The notes beneath the pieces are model-generated. The model was not told the origin of the DNA, ran no database searches, and saw nothing but the letters and a program-made list of their open reading frames with translations. This document shows, one piece after another, positions 42,912-54,410 of a stretch of DNA of 64,000 nucleotides; positions within the stretch are counted from its first letter, which is position 1; every line of letters starts with the position of its first letter. A program made the translations under genes and the position numbers. The stretch lies in the NCBI GenBank assembly GCA_010015745.1, contig ML978165.1:186001-250000 (forward strand), written 5' to 3'. Origin of the DNA: Setomelanomma holmii. Its lineage: Eukaryota; Ascomycota; Dothideomycetes; Pleosporales; Phaeosphaeriaceae.

Positions 42912-44466
42912 TTATGCGTAGAAGTTGACGGTGTCCTTCTTTTTGGCCTGAGGAAAGGTCAGTAATTGTTGAACGGAATTGGCGATGGCGCGAGACACGT
43001 ACCTGTACTTCTGATATAGCATCGACGTAGTGCTCGTGGCTGATCTTGTGTTGACCATTTCGAAGGGCGATCATGCCAGCCTCCACGCACACGGCCTTCA
43101 GCTGCGCACCGCCAAACTCGTCAGTGCTGCGCGCCAATTCCTGCCAGTTTACCCCCTCATCCACGGTCATCTTTCTTGAGTGAATGCGCATGATCTGTGC
43201 GCGAGCCTCCTCGTTCGGTAGGGGAAACTCGATCTTCCTGTCGAGACGGCCGGAACGAAGCAGGGCAGGATCGAGGACATCGACACGATTCGTAGCAGCC
43301 AGGACCTTGACGCGATCATCCGAGGCGAATCCATCTAGTTGATTGAGGAGCTCCAGCATAGTTCGCTGCACCTCTCTGTCACCAGATTTCTCGGAGTCGA
43401 AACGCTTTGTGCCAACTGCATCCAACTCATCAATGAAGATGATTGATGGTGCCTTCTCTTTTGCCAGAGCAAAGCAGTCACGCACAAGCTTGGCACCATC
43501 ACCAATGAACATTTGCACGAGTTGAGGTCCAGCAAGTTTGAGGAAGGTGGCGTCGGTTTGTGCTGCGCAAGCTCGAGCTAGCAGGGTCTTGCCAGTACCG
43601 GGAGGACCATACATGAGCGCGCCTGTGCATGTTAGTATAACTTCCGCTTATGTAGCAGATGGCATGCGTACCCTTTGGGGCCTTGATGCCGATCTTCTTG
43701 AAACGCTCGGCCTCCTTCATTGGCCACACGACAGCCTCTACGAGCTCCTCGATCTGCTTGTCTAGACCTCCCACATCAGTGTACTTTTCCGTCGGCTTCT
43801 CGTCAACCTCCATGGCCTTCACGCGGCTGTCGTATTCGGCGGGAAGGGTATCGAGAACGAGGTATGAATCCTTATTGACACCGATAAGATCACCAGGCTT
43901 GAGCTTCTCATGGTCCACTAGACCGATCAGAGGCAGGAAGATGGTTTGTCTGGTCGATGTCTTGATGACCGCGGATTTGCCAACACGAGTCGCATCTAGA
44001 TCGATGTTTGCACCTTCCTCGGCCGCTTCAGCAGTGACGTCGAGATCCAGTATTTCCACGACGTTACCGACGAGGTAGGGAAGTTGCCTGCCTGATGTTA
44101 GAAAGGACCGAGACTGACCGCCACACTTGAGTGGTGGGGCGAGAGCCGTTGACCATACCTGTTGTTTTCAATCTTCTCCAGATTGTCCTTAATCTTCTCA
44201 TTCATGGTCGCCTTCTCATGCGTGAGACGTTGGAACTCGCTCTTCATGATGCGCATGTCGTTCTCCAATAACCGCCGCCGCGCGATGATGTCTCGTGTGC
44301 TTGAGTTCAGGATCTCCTCGTCTAGCTGCTCCTCTTCGGGCTCCGCATCTTGCATCTCCGCATCTCCATCGGCCTTCTTGCCACCATCGCCATCTTTCTT
44401 CTTGTCGTCGTCCTTCTCCTCCTTCTCATGGCGCTCAAGGTCGTCAAGATCTTCGAGAGTCGACAT
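42912..44466 (-). CDS. RPT5: 26S proteasome ATPase subunit Rpt5 (PSMC3)
   Basis: Four exons, 44466-44159, 44087-43672, 43622-43003 and 42947-42912, give 459 residues. An acidic, Lys-rich N-terminus leads into the coiled coil (residues about 55-105), then the OB domain (LPYLVGNVVEIL), the linker KYTDVGGLDKQIEEL and the AAA module: Walker A GPPGTGKT near residue 250, Walker B IIFIDELDAVG near 300, arginine finger region RSGRLDRKIEFPLP. The tiny last exon supplies the C-terminus NFYA, the HbYX-type tail that inserts into the 20S alpha ring and opens its gate. Rpt5 is one of six ATPases unfolding substrates in the 19S base. The 3' splice site of exon 2 is the second of two closely spaced AGs, chosen because it keeps RQLPYLVG. 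Confidence 0.96.
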
Positions 44467-45276
44467 AGTGGCGGTGTCTGGCGGGTAAGAAAACTAGATC
44501 GTGGTGGGGTGTAGACGCGAGAAGATATATGTGAGCGAGCACGGTTTGACGTCGACAGAAAGGTAGTAGCTATGCGGAGAATGTGGGCTGTTGTTTGGAG
44601 GCAGCTGCTGGATTACGAACAGTGAAGCTCCCCGGCCCGCTACTAGCGTCGGCTTGGCGTGGTCGGAGCTTCTATGCGGACCTCCGACGCTCTATTTCAC
44701 CTCACTGCCATTAAGTCCAGAAGTGACTGTTCTGCGATAATGGCGTTTTCCGTGTGCAATATAAGATGTATGACCAGCTGCATATGGCGTGGAGGTCTCG
44801 ATGGAGCTGTTGCGAAAATTGCAAGGCGTGACCAGACTTCGGCGGAAGGACGTTCGCATAACCTATCATATTTTTTCCCGTCCAGCAAGACACACCTTCT
44901 GCTATTCATCAGAATCCTTCAATGCTGCGCGAAGGTATACGCACGCTGTTGAAGCCCCCAATGTACGTCAAACGTAGTCTCCAGACGTTCTTCAACGCTT
45001 TGAGGATTTTGTGTCGGCGTGATAGGGGCTAGTGAGAACCTCCAGCTGCGTCCAAACGAAGATGGAAAGGTGAAGTACCTTGCAAGGTCATGGTGGGACT
45101 CGCAGCCCACAAGTGCGGGGTAAAAACCCACAATACAGTGAGAGGGCAAAACGCATCTGTAGACTGGCAAATGTGATGTCCGGTCATCCACTTGCAATGG
45201 CGCTCAATTGTTAGACGTAATATTTAACATCTAATTTGCCGTATTTTTTATCAAGTCCTTGAAAAAATTGATTCAT
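44467..45276. other. 0.8-kb spacer between RPT5 and tRNA-Arg
   Basis: The left part is the RPT5 promoter. Nothing else coding or structured is supported; the short frames present lack domains. Confidence 0.4.
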
Positions 45277-45348
45277 GGCACCATGGCCTAATGGTAAGGC
45301 GTTGCTTTCCGGTGGCAAAGATTGTGGGTTCGAGTCCCACTGGTGTCG
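45277..45348 (+). tRNA. tRNA-Arg (anticodon CCG)
   Basis: The 72-nt sequence folds as a complete cloverleaf: acceptor stem GGCACCA with TGGTGTC (one G-T pair), discriminator G, D arm GCC-TAATGGTAA-GGC, anticodon arm TTGCT-TTCCGGT-GGCAA, variable AGATT, and T arm GTGGG-TTCGAGT-CCCAC. Loop positions 34-36 read CCG, which decodes CGG arginine codons. There is no intron. Internal A and B boxes (TGGCCTAATGG, GGTTCGAGTCC) would drive RNA polymerase III. Confidence 0.93.
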
Positions 45349-45349
45349 C

Positions 45350-45354
45350 TTTTT
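45350..45354 (+). terminator. RNA polymerase III terminator of tRNA-Arg
   Basis: A run of five T begins two bases after the tRNA, the normal Pol III stop signal. Confidence 0.75.
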
Positions 45355-45595
45355 GGCAGTTCTTTTGCTTCTTCCTGCTCATTTCGCTCATTGTTCCTGG
45401 TTGGGGCATGTTCTGATCTGGACCGAGGTTTCGTAGATCGTCTGAGGTGCGATCCGCCGTCGCTCCACCACCACGAACACTCTCAAGGTTTTAGGGCGTC
45501 GCTGGGCGCACACTTGTCAATAACGCTCTTTTTAGGCCATAAAAGTCTCTCTTTCAATACTCGCTCATATCGGCGTACTTTCAACATTGCGAAAC

Positions 45596-47588
45596 ATGGC
45601 TATATCACATAATGCCCGCCAAATGCGTTCCTTCACTGCACGGTAGGTCACGAGATCTTTTCTCCAGACAACTGAGTCCTGAACCTGCACAGACTATCCT
45701 ATCCGAATGCAATTCTACACACACCGCTTCCACTTAGTCATGTCAGTAGACCTGTAGACTCTCACAGGCAAATCCTCATCATTAGCAGGCGTCATGCCGC
45801 TCCAGCTCTGCAGTTGCACAACCACTCGACGTTCCAAGCACCATTGAGGGTGAATATACCAAAGCAAACAAAGGTCAACGAAATCTACCACAGTATTGGA
45901 CTCCAAAGCTCGACGAAATAGTCGGAATAAATTGGACATTGACGGCCAAGGGCATCCAGTCAGAGATGAATAAGCTTACCGCCGAGCTTCAAAAGATTTA
46001 TCGTCAAAGACATAGCCTAGATACAAGTTTTGGAGCCTCTGCATATGTATGTACAAGTCAGGTCTTCCAGTATTCCGATACTTTAATCAAGGTCATGCCG
46101 TACTGATTCATCATAGCATGTGCGAACCGATGCAATGTACCGTACCTCGACTCATGCCATCAGAACGGAAGGTGATAAAGTTATCATTGCAGGAAATAGA
46201 GTGTGAGTCGTGCTTGACTCGTTTCTGATTGAGCAACGACTGACTCCTACCTAGACCGAATATTTGGCTGAGGTACTGTTACAAGGAGGAACGAATGTAT
46301 ATTGAGCTAATGCACCTGTGTAGAGATAATTGCCAGTGTGCCAACTGTGTGCATTATTCGACAAAACAAAGACTCCTTGATACGTTTTCGGTACGTTCGA
46401 CCCACGCCCAATTAGTCAAGATTGCTCACTTGAACTAGATTCCCCATGACATAAGCGTGAAATCGTCTCATTTGTTGAAGGACAATATCCTCACTATCGA
46501 GTGTAAGTTCCTCGACCATCATGTTCGTCAGGCTTAAGCTAAATGGGCATACGTAGGGAGTGATGGACATTCAAGTACATACACTCGAGAATTTCTCTCA
46601 CTAACGGCCGAGAATATGGCGCAAAGAGCTGTCGTACGGCAAGGACTGACAAGGTAACAACGCCAGCAATTGTCTCACGACTCTGTCTGACTGACACGCA
46701 TGAAGCTTGGCATTATGGGACGCCTCCATTCAGCGCCACCCTCCTCGAGTTGTAGCAAGTCCTGATCTCAAAGTCAACGCCCTACTGCGTCGAATCGTAT
46801 GGTCTCCCTCTCTTTCCGATCAACCCGACTAACACCAGACACAGCGAAAATATGGCTTCTGCTACATCGACTCGGTCGACCACTCCACCCCAATCGCCAC
46901 CGAAGAACTCCTCAAGAGCATCTCCTTCATCCGCGAAACCCACTACGGCGGCTTCTACGACTTCACCGCCGACCTCGCCTCGCAAGACACGGCGTACACC
47001 AACATCGCTCTCGAAGCACACACCGACACAACCTACTTCTCCGACCCAGCAGGTCTGCAAGCGTTCCACCTACTCTCGCACACTGATGGCGAAGGCGGAG
47101 CAAGTCTGCTTGTCGATGGATTCAAAGTTGCGCAGGAACTTTGTGAGACGGACAAGGAAGCTTACAAGATTTTGTCAACGGTAAATGTGCACTGCCATGC
47201 CTCGGGTAACGAGGGTATCTCGATCCAACCATATCGCGGCTTCCCCGTCCTCGAACACGATCTCGCAACAGGTGCTTTGCTACGCGTCCGATGGAACAGC
47301 TCTGATCGCGCGTCCATCGAGCTGCCCATCTATGAAGTCGAGACGTGGTACAATGCCGCGCGGAAATTCGACGCGCTCTTGAAGAAGAAGGAAAATGAGT
47401 ACTGGGAGCAATTGACGCCGGGCAGGGTGCTGATATTCGACAATTGGAGGGTGCTGCATGGAAGGAGTGCATTTACGGGGAAAAGGAGGATTTGTGGTGG
47501 GTATATTAACAGGGATGATTGGATTAGCAAGTATAAGATGGAGGACATGGGGAGGGAGAGGGTTCTGGGGGCTTTGGCTTCTGGGTAG
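45596..47588 (+). CDS. Trimethyllysine dioxygenase (carnitine biosynthesis), about ten exons
   Basis: The catalytic half is one frame, 46845-47588: KYGFCYIDSVDST, the Fe-binding HTD in EAHTDTTYFSDPAGLQAFHLL, LLVDGFKVAQEL, RWNSSDRASIELP, and the distal His and 2-oxoglutarate-binding Arg in VLHGRSAFTGKRR. Upstream exons keep the frame: 46706-46796, 46557-46653, 46439-46502, 46324-46390, 46255-46272 (18 nt), 46117-46202 and 45786-46046. They supply the N-terminal zinc-type block VPNIWLRDNCQCANCVHYST and IEWSDGHSS. The first exons (45596-45642, 45693 to about 45741) give a basic, possibly mitochondrial leader, but their splice sites are less sure. The HTDTTYF motif fits trimethyllysine rather than gamma-butyrobetaine dioxygenase. 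The enzyme hydroxylates trimethyllysine, the first step to carnitine. Confidence 0.88.
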
Positions 47589-47715
47589 CATGCGTGTTGC
47601 GAACAAATCGAGTATTGATGGACCTGTCTTGGCGTAGTAAGACTTATATACAGCTCCCGTGGCTCCTTGAAAGACTCCTCTCTAGCATTCCATTTTCGTG
47701 CATACCCCACCCCGC

Positions 47716-48472
47716 TCATGATCCTCCCTGTGCGCCCCTCTCCTGCTCCAGCTCCAATTCTGCTTGTCGGTAGTACTTTGCTGTGTCGACGCCGTGGTAA
47801 GGGTGGTTGACGAAGTTCGGCCATGCAAGTACGTGCCCGAATGTGGCCGCGTACCGCGAGTTTCTGTGCGCTACACCCTGCATGTATTCGGTCATCTCGG
47901 AGGTGCCATACAGCGGCTCTCCCTTCTTGACTTTGTCGACCATCTCCCGCATATCCATCTCGACCTCACGGCGATTCTCTCGGGCGCCGTAAAAGCGCAC
48001 TGTGAACGGTGATTAGTGTTTAGGCCCAAAATACCTCAACTGCTTGAGGAATGGCGGTAACATACTTGATGACCGGGAGTACGCGAAAAAGAAAGCTCCA
48101 GTGACACCAATAGCACCACTCAATCGCATGATCGGCGCGAAACCACCCTTGCCAACGAACGAAGGTGAGACCTTCTCCCAGTATAGCATCAAAGCCGGGC
48201 TAAGAGCACCGACCGCCGCACCGTAGGCCCAGTCGGAAGGACGGGTATACTGAATCACTCGCTTGAAATGTCTACATCCTTGGTGAGTACTCGTGCGCGA
48301 TTGCAGCGTTCAGGGAGCGTACGGGTCATTGTCGATGAGCTGCACATTGTTAGCCATATCATGCCATTGCGCGCGACCTTGGGGACCAATTGCTTACGGG
48401 ATACTCTCCGTTGGGTATCTTGTCTGGCACAACTGCCTGGTGCCTGACGGCGTGGTCCTGCGAGGTCGACAT
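47716..48472 (-). CDS. nuo-20.9: Complex I 20.9 kDa subunit (NUXM-type)
   Basis: Four exons, 48472-48398, 48339-48323 (17 nt), 48271-48066 and 47999-47716, give 193 residues, close to the Neurospora 20.9 kDa subunit. The N-terminus carries EYPLIDNDPHFKRVIQYTRPSDW, then two membrane segments (YGAAVGALSPALMLYW; LSGAIGVTGAFFFAYSRSS). After them come MRFYGARENRREVEMDMREMV, GEPLYGTSEMTEYMQGVAHRNSRYA and FVNHPYHGVDTAKYY, all family signatures. It is an accessory subunit of mitochondrial NADH:ubiquinone oxidoreductase. The 17-nt second exon encodes LIDNDP, which is conserved, so it is real. The promoter is shared with the Aquarius gene 239 bp away. Confidence 0.93.
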
Positions 48473-48710
48473 GGCGCTGGTGGGACGTCGGACTGTGGAG
48501 GCCCTCAGTCAGTACGAAGTGAGGTTGACGATTGGTCGATGGGTCCGTGCGTCAGAAGCTCCTCCGCCGGGCAGTCGCGCTCGTCGCTCCTGCAACTTTT
48601 CTCTTGGCGCGTCTATGCGACCGATGAAACCGCGACAGCAATGACCGCGCAACCCAATCCTTGCGCCCTACACCTCCACTCGCTTTAGTACCTGGAAGGA
48701 GACCGGAAGA

Positions 48711-51700
48711 ATGGAGGGCACCAACCAACGAGGCGCCTCGAGCGCGCAGAACGACGCCAGCACTGCGCATGCGACCGAATCGTCGAGCCTGCACGCCCGT
48801 CCTACTGTCGCCGAGTTGCACGGAGATAACCACTTCGCGCAGGTCGCGAGGAAACATTGGTTAACAGCAAAGAAGACGCCAAAGGTGCGGCCAGAGGTTG
48901 TCAAGAAAGAGCTATGGGACGAGCTGGAGACGGCCGACTTTGCATACTCCTCGTTGCTTGTATTGGAAAACCTGCAGCTGTTGGAGAGGTATCTGTGGCC
49001 AGGCTTCGGCGAGGAAGCCTCAAATTACCACCATCTGCTGCTTGCGCTCATGGTCAATGTCAAGAGGAGGGAGAATTTACCTTCATGGGGTAAGACCACT
49101 CGCCTCACGAACCTGCGCAACCCATCGCTGACATATTGCAGAACACTTCGCGACCAAGCCTACCGAGTTCTCGGCCTTCTTCCGTCGCATTCTGTCTATG
49201 ACTGTCGACCCTGCGCAGCCTTCCAAGATCCGCACGCAGCTCGTATCCTTCGTCATTGGCGCTTTCCAGTCGCTAGACAGCGGCTTGGTGCGAAAAGAGT
49301 GCGCCCCGCTGGTCGGCATCTCAATATGGCATAACTTGCACTCGGACACTGTACGAGATAAGCTGTTCGAAGAGCACCAGTTGCTGCGCAAAGCATGGAG
49401 GGCCACCTCGAAGCGATACGATGCGGGTGATGAAGCACTACAAGCGAGACTGCGCTTCGAACGATCATGGTTGTACACACTACTCCTAGACTTCATCGAC
49501 CGGCTATACAATAGCACTACCAAGGACGAGATCAGGGACAACTTGGCGTATTGCGAGCGCTTTATGGAGCTACTAACAGATCTTGAGAGCCAGCTGCCGA
49601 CAAGGAGATATGTGAACACACTTCTTCGGGATCTGAACCTGCTCCCGGCCATCAGATTATCGCCAATGTACACCGACGAGGACGACGGCTTGTTCCGAGA
49701 CCTCTACGGCCTCTTGGACCATTTCACCAACTTTCCTGTCGAGGACCAAACTAGTAGGCAGCTCTCGAAGCTGGAGTACGACCAGAAGCACTATGATGTT
49801 CTTGCAAGACTTCAGCGGACTGGATATGCGGCGTTCCAGGACAAGTTACAACTGATGGCTCTTGTCAACTACGGAAGCATTGGCAACCGGGAAGAACTGG
49901 ACGGCCATCTGCGAGCGCTAAGTGATGACGAGCTGGTCCAACTCTGCTCACTAATGGGACTCCGAACAGACTATCCAAGCTCTACATACCTGGTCCGAGA
50001 TCGAAGCTTCTACATGGAGGCTTTGCTCTCCCTAGTCGAGCAGCGGCCGACGTTCAAGGACACCGTTCGTGATATGCCAATCTTGCCAACGGAAAAGATC
50101 CTGTATGAAAGGACTTTCCTTCGAAATGAATCCTACAACGGCTCAAGACCACTTGCGATACCGAAGCTGAACCTCCAATACCTCACCATGGGCGATTTTC
50201 TCTGGAGGTCTTTCATCCTGTACCGTGCGGAGGCGTTATATGGTATTCGTAAGGACATGGAGGATGTCGCAAAGAAGGTCAAGCCGCGAGGCAAGGGCAT
50301 CAACTCGAGGTTTGGTGGTGTGTCGAAAATGTCATTGCCGATCATGAAGCCGGCTGTGGTCGATGTCGCTCCCCCGAAGGTTGGCGAAGATCACCCGGCA
50401 TACGTACGAGCAGAGATCATCCTCGATGTAAGCCGTCTACAGCACGGGGTCCGAAAAGAATGGGAGCAACTCAAGACCGATGATGTGGTCTTCCTTGTTG
50501 CAATTGAAGGCCACGATGATGTGCCCATGAGCAATGGTCACCATGACGAGCTGAACCCCGGAGAGCAACTGGGCCTTCACAAGCTCAGGTGTGCACAGGT
50601 CGTTCAAGTTCTTGACGAGAATGGCCGTCAGCTTCGCGACCATGTGAACACAGATGGCTTTGCTCCTCGAGCTCGCCAACGGCGGCTTCTCGTGAACATT
50701 GACACAAAGCAGTACAAGCACGACATGGACAACACTGCCGAAGGTCGACCTAACGTTTACGAGCACATCAACCACATTGTCCGCCGGCGAGGGCGGGAAA
50801 ACAATTTCATGCCCATCCTTGAGTCCATTAAGCGCCTTACGCTTTCGGACATCCCAGCGCCATCATGGCTGCAGGAAGTCTTCCTAGGCTATGGCGATCC
50901 TGCATCGGCATCATACCAGCGTCTGCCTAACCGACTGAATTCGATAGACTTTCGTGACACGTTTCTGGATTGGCAACACCTCGTCGAGTCCCTGCCCGGC
51001 AAATCCATCGAACCCCACGAGGAAGCACAGACATCCTTTGGGCCTCCATACATTGTGCAGTATCCTGCAGCAGTGGAACCAGAGATCGCCCCTGCGAAAC
51101 CATCGAAAAAGCGGCGTCGCGATCAGGTCGAGGTTGCACAACCTCTGCATGAGTCGTTGCATGTCTCCACATACAAACCACCGAACATGGGTCCATATCC
51201 TACCGATGCACCCAAGCTGAACACAATCAGGTTCACCCCGGCACAGGTTGAAGCCATCACGTCTGGCACGCAGCCTGGTCTGACCGTGGTGCTCGGACCT
51301 CCTGGCACCGGAAAGACGGACGTTGCGACCCAGATTATATCCAATATATATCACAACTTTCCGGACCAACGGACATTACTTGTCGCGCACAGCAACCAGG
51401 CGCTGAACCAGCTCTTTCAGAAGATTGTGGCGCTTGACATCGACGAGCGGCATCTGTTGCGGCTCGGTCATGGTGAAGAAGACCTCCTGACAGAAGCCAG
51501 CTACAGCAAGCATGGTAGGGTCGAGTCTTTCCTCGAGAGAGGTCAGTACTACTTGTCCGAGGTAGACCGCCTTGCGAAGAACTTTGGTGCGCCCGGTGCT
51601 CATGGCAGCTCGTGCGAGACTGCAGATTACTTCAATCTTGTCTATGTGAAGCCTGCATGGACGCAATACTGGGACAGTGTCTCATCTGAGGACTCGAGCG

Positions 51701-53218
51701 TTGAACAAATAGTCTCCGAGTTCCCACTCAGAGACTACTTCTCCAACACGCCTCAGCCTCTCTTCCCACCAGCAGCAGATCGTAGCCAAATTTTGGACAT
51801 CGCACAAGGCTGCTATCACCATGTCGAGAAGATCTTCACCGAGCTCGAGGATATTCGTCCATTTGAAATCCTGCGGAATCCGCGCGACAAGGCGAACTAC
51901 CTCTTGATCAAGGAGGCTCGCATCATCGCGATGACTTCAACGCATGCCGCAATGCGCCGGCAGGAGATAGCTTCGCTCGGTTTCCACTATGACAACGTGA
52001 TCATGGAAGAAGCAGCTCAAATCACGGAGATTGAGAATTTCATTCCACTTGCCATGCAGAACCCGCAAAATGGCGAACTACCTCTGCAGCGCATCGTCCT
52101 CGTCGGTGACCATCTTCAGAACTCGCCTATCATCCAAAACCTTGCCTTTAGGCAATATGCTAATCTTGAACAATCTCTCTTCCAGCGCCTTGTGCGTCTC
52201 GGGGTCCCTACCATCATGCTCGATCAGCAAGGTCGCGCACGCGCTTCCCTCGCAGAGCTCTACAAGTGGCGCTACCCCAGGCTCGACAACCTGCCTTCCG
52301 TCCTCACAAACCCAGAGTTCCAGACCGCCAATGCAGGCTTCAAGTATGACTACCAGTTCATCGACGTTCCGGACTACAAGGGCAAAGGCGAGCAAGAAGT
52401 CTCGCCACATGTCCTTGCCAATGAAGGTGAAGCGGAATACGCCGTCGCCATATTCCAGTACATGCGCCTACTTGGGTACCCGGCGAACAAGATATCGATA
52501 CTGACAACGTACGCGGGTCAAAAGGCGCTGATCAATGAAGTCCTGGCACGGAGGTGTAAGGGCAATCCGCTTACGGGTATGCCGCGGATCGTAGCGACTG
52601 TAGACAAGTACCAGGGCGAGCAAAATGACTGTAAGTACAACCGACACATCTTTTCCTCGACCTGGCGACTAACACCCACTAGATGTCATTCTCTCCCTGG
52701 TCCGCACCAAGTCCATCGGCTACTTGCGTGATATCCGCCGTCTTACTGTCGCACTCTCCCGCGCCCGTCTGGGTCTGTACATCCTTGGCCGCCGTGCTGT
52801 CTTCGAATCCGTGTTCGAGCTCAAGCACGCCTTTGACATTCTATCTCAACGCCCAGACAAACTCGCTCTCGTGATAGATGAGATGTACGACGAGACGACA
52901 CGCCTCGCGGCTACAGAAGATGTGCAGGGCGAAGCGGTCATGGAGGGCGTCGAGCATCTGGGCAAGTACGTATATGACATGCAAAACGCAAAGTTCGAGG
53001 CGCTGAAGGCGAATGGTGGACAATTGCCCACAAGGGAGGTCAAGATGATTGATGCGAATGGAGCAGCAGCAGCAGATGATGAGGATGGTGAGGAGATTGT
53101 GCTCATTCCTGAGGATGCGGCCGAGAATTTTGATGATGACGATGAGGAAGAGCCGGACGTGCAGAATACGGGAAGGCATTTGGAAGTTGAAGCGACGAGT
53201 AGTGTAAAATTAGCATAG
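48711..53218 (+). CDS. cwf11: Spliceosomal RNA helicase Aquarius / Cwf11
   Basis: Three exons, 48711-49089, 49142-52630 and 52683-53218, give 1,467 residues. The N-terminal half is the ARM-like region (VAELHGDNHFAQVARKHWL; LLVLENLQLLERYLWPGF; VSFVIGAFQSLDSGLVRKECAPLVGISIWHNL region). A beta-barrel and stalk part precedes the SF1 helicase core: P-loop VLGPPGTGKTD near residue 845, Walker B-like IMEEAAQITEIENF near 1,080, GDHLQNSPII, then VDKYQGEQNDYV and VALSRARLGLYILG split by the last intron. It ends with an acidic tail. Aquarius binds introns upstream of the branch site in the catalytic spliceosome and links splicing with snoRNP assembly. The start is the first ATG after the divergent promoter. 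Confidence 0.94.
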
Positions 53219-54135
53219 CCGGTGTGGAGAGAGCATTAGGTTCGTTTGTATAGATTAGATACCAAAGCAAGGCGCGTTCATGGCATATTGATCCTGTGCC
53301 AAACGCACGTGTAGGCCAGAGAACTTTGCATGGATTACGTGAGCCTTGGCAACACATCTCTTCACACAGCGATCCACGACCAAACCCCGAAGTCATCTGA
53401 CATGCATGTATTTTGAGTGGTGTTTGAGTCCACACTGCAAAGATGAGCCATCGCCAGGTCATCTGTCCCTTTTCTTGTTGTAAAGTTCAGCGGGCTGTGG
53501 GAACAGAGAGTACTCGCACAACCTGAACGAGGGTAGATTATACAATGCGACCTCGCCAAGTGCTCTACCTCCAACGACCAAGGAAGAGAAAAGATGGACA
53601 TCCATTCAGCATGGCATTATTTTCGTTCCCGTTATGGGGAAGATGCGTGACTTTTGCTGCGCAAGAGAGCACATTCAGTTTTCGTGTTGACATTTCGGGT
53701 CCTGAGAAAAGACATAAGATCATGCCTCGTACTTTTGAAGTCAAGATTGCTGCTACTGTCGGATCTCCGCATTACAGGAGATACTGTGATGTCCCTTCCC
53801 GTGTATGATAACACGAGGCACTGCTTCCACAATCTTTCTTGGTCGCTGATGCTTGCGATTTATCCGGTGATGTTAAGACGTGGTCAGAAGTTGGAAATAT
53901 GTCTCCGCCCGAGCCGTATGTATGATCAGCCCTGATCTCTGCGCGGACAGGTCTCCACATAGAACAACAATCAAGTCCTTCCAGAAACCAAAGGCCTCAT
54001 GAGCGTCTTAAATCTCATTTTGGTATAAGACACGCGTGATGAATGAGGAAAGAAGGATGGAAGCTCGAGAGTTGAGAATATATAGCTTCGTTGCTTTGGT
54101 CATAGACCGCTCAGAACAACTTTTGTCTTCCTAAC

Positions 54136-54294
54136 ATGGCAGACGACAACATGATCAACCGTCCTCGGAATCTCGAACCAGACCCAGGGGACGAAGTACC
54201 GCACATGTCAACCTCCGATATCGCACTAGAATCTCTATTTCGAATTGGTTTTCTGAAGAAGCGCGTATATCTTCGCACAACTTTAGGAAGCTAA
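54136..54294 (+). CDS. Possible small ORF, unknown
   Basis: A 52-residue frame beginning at CTAACATGGCAGACG, with a TATA-like sequence (ATATAG) about 55 bp upstream. It starts MADDNMINRPRNLEPDPGDE and ends KKRVYLRTTLGS. It could be the first exon of a gene whose remainder has decayed, or chance. No family is recognised. Confidence 0.2.
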   Translation: MADDNMINRPRNLEPDPGDEVPHMSTSDIALESLFRIGFLKKRVYLRTTLGS

Positions 54295-54350
54295 TTGCAT
54301 GTAGCATATAGCTGCTACGGGGCCTTTCAGTGCCTTATTAACTTGCCGCT

Positions 54351-54410
54351 AGCCTAGTTCACATGCGCGAGAGCTTTCAGCTATGTCCCGCCAGGGGTGG
54401 AAAAGAGCGA
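54351..54410 (+). repeat. Dispersed repeat fragment (copy B)
   Basis: AGCCTAGTTCACATGCGCGA followed by GAGCTTTCAGCT is related to the copy at 38724-38780 in the same orientation. Differences are mainly transitions, in keeping with an old repeat. Confidence 0.55.
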
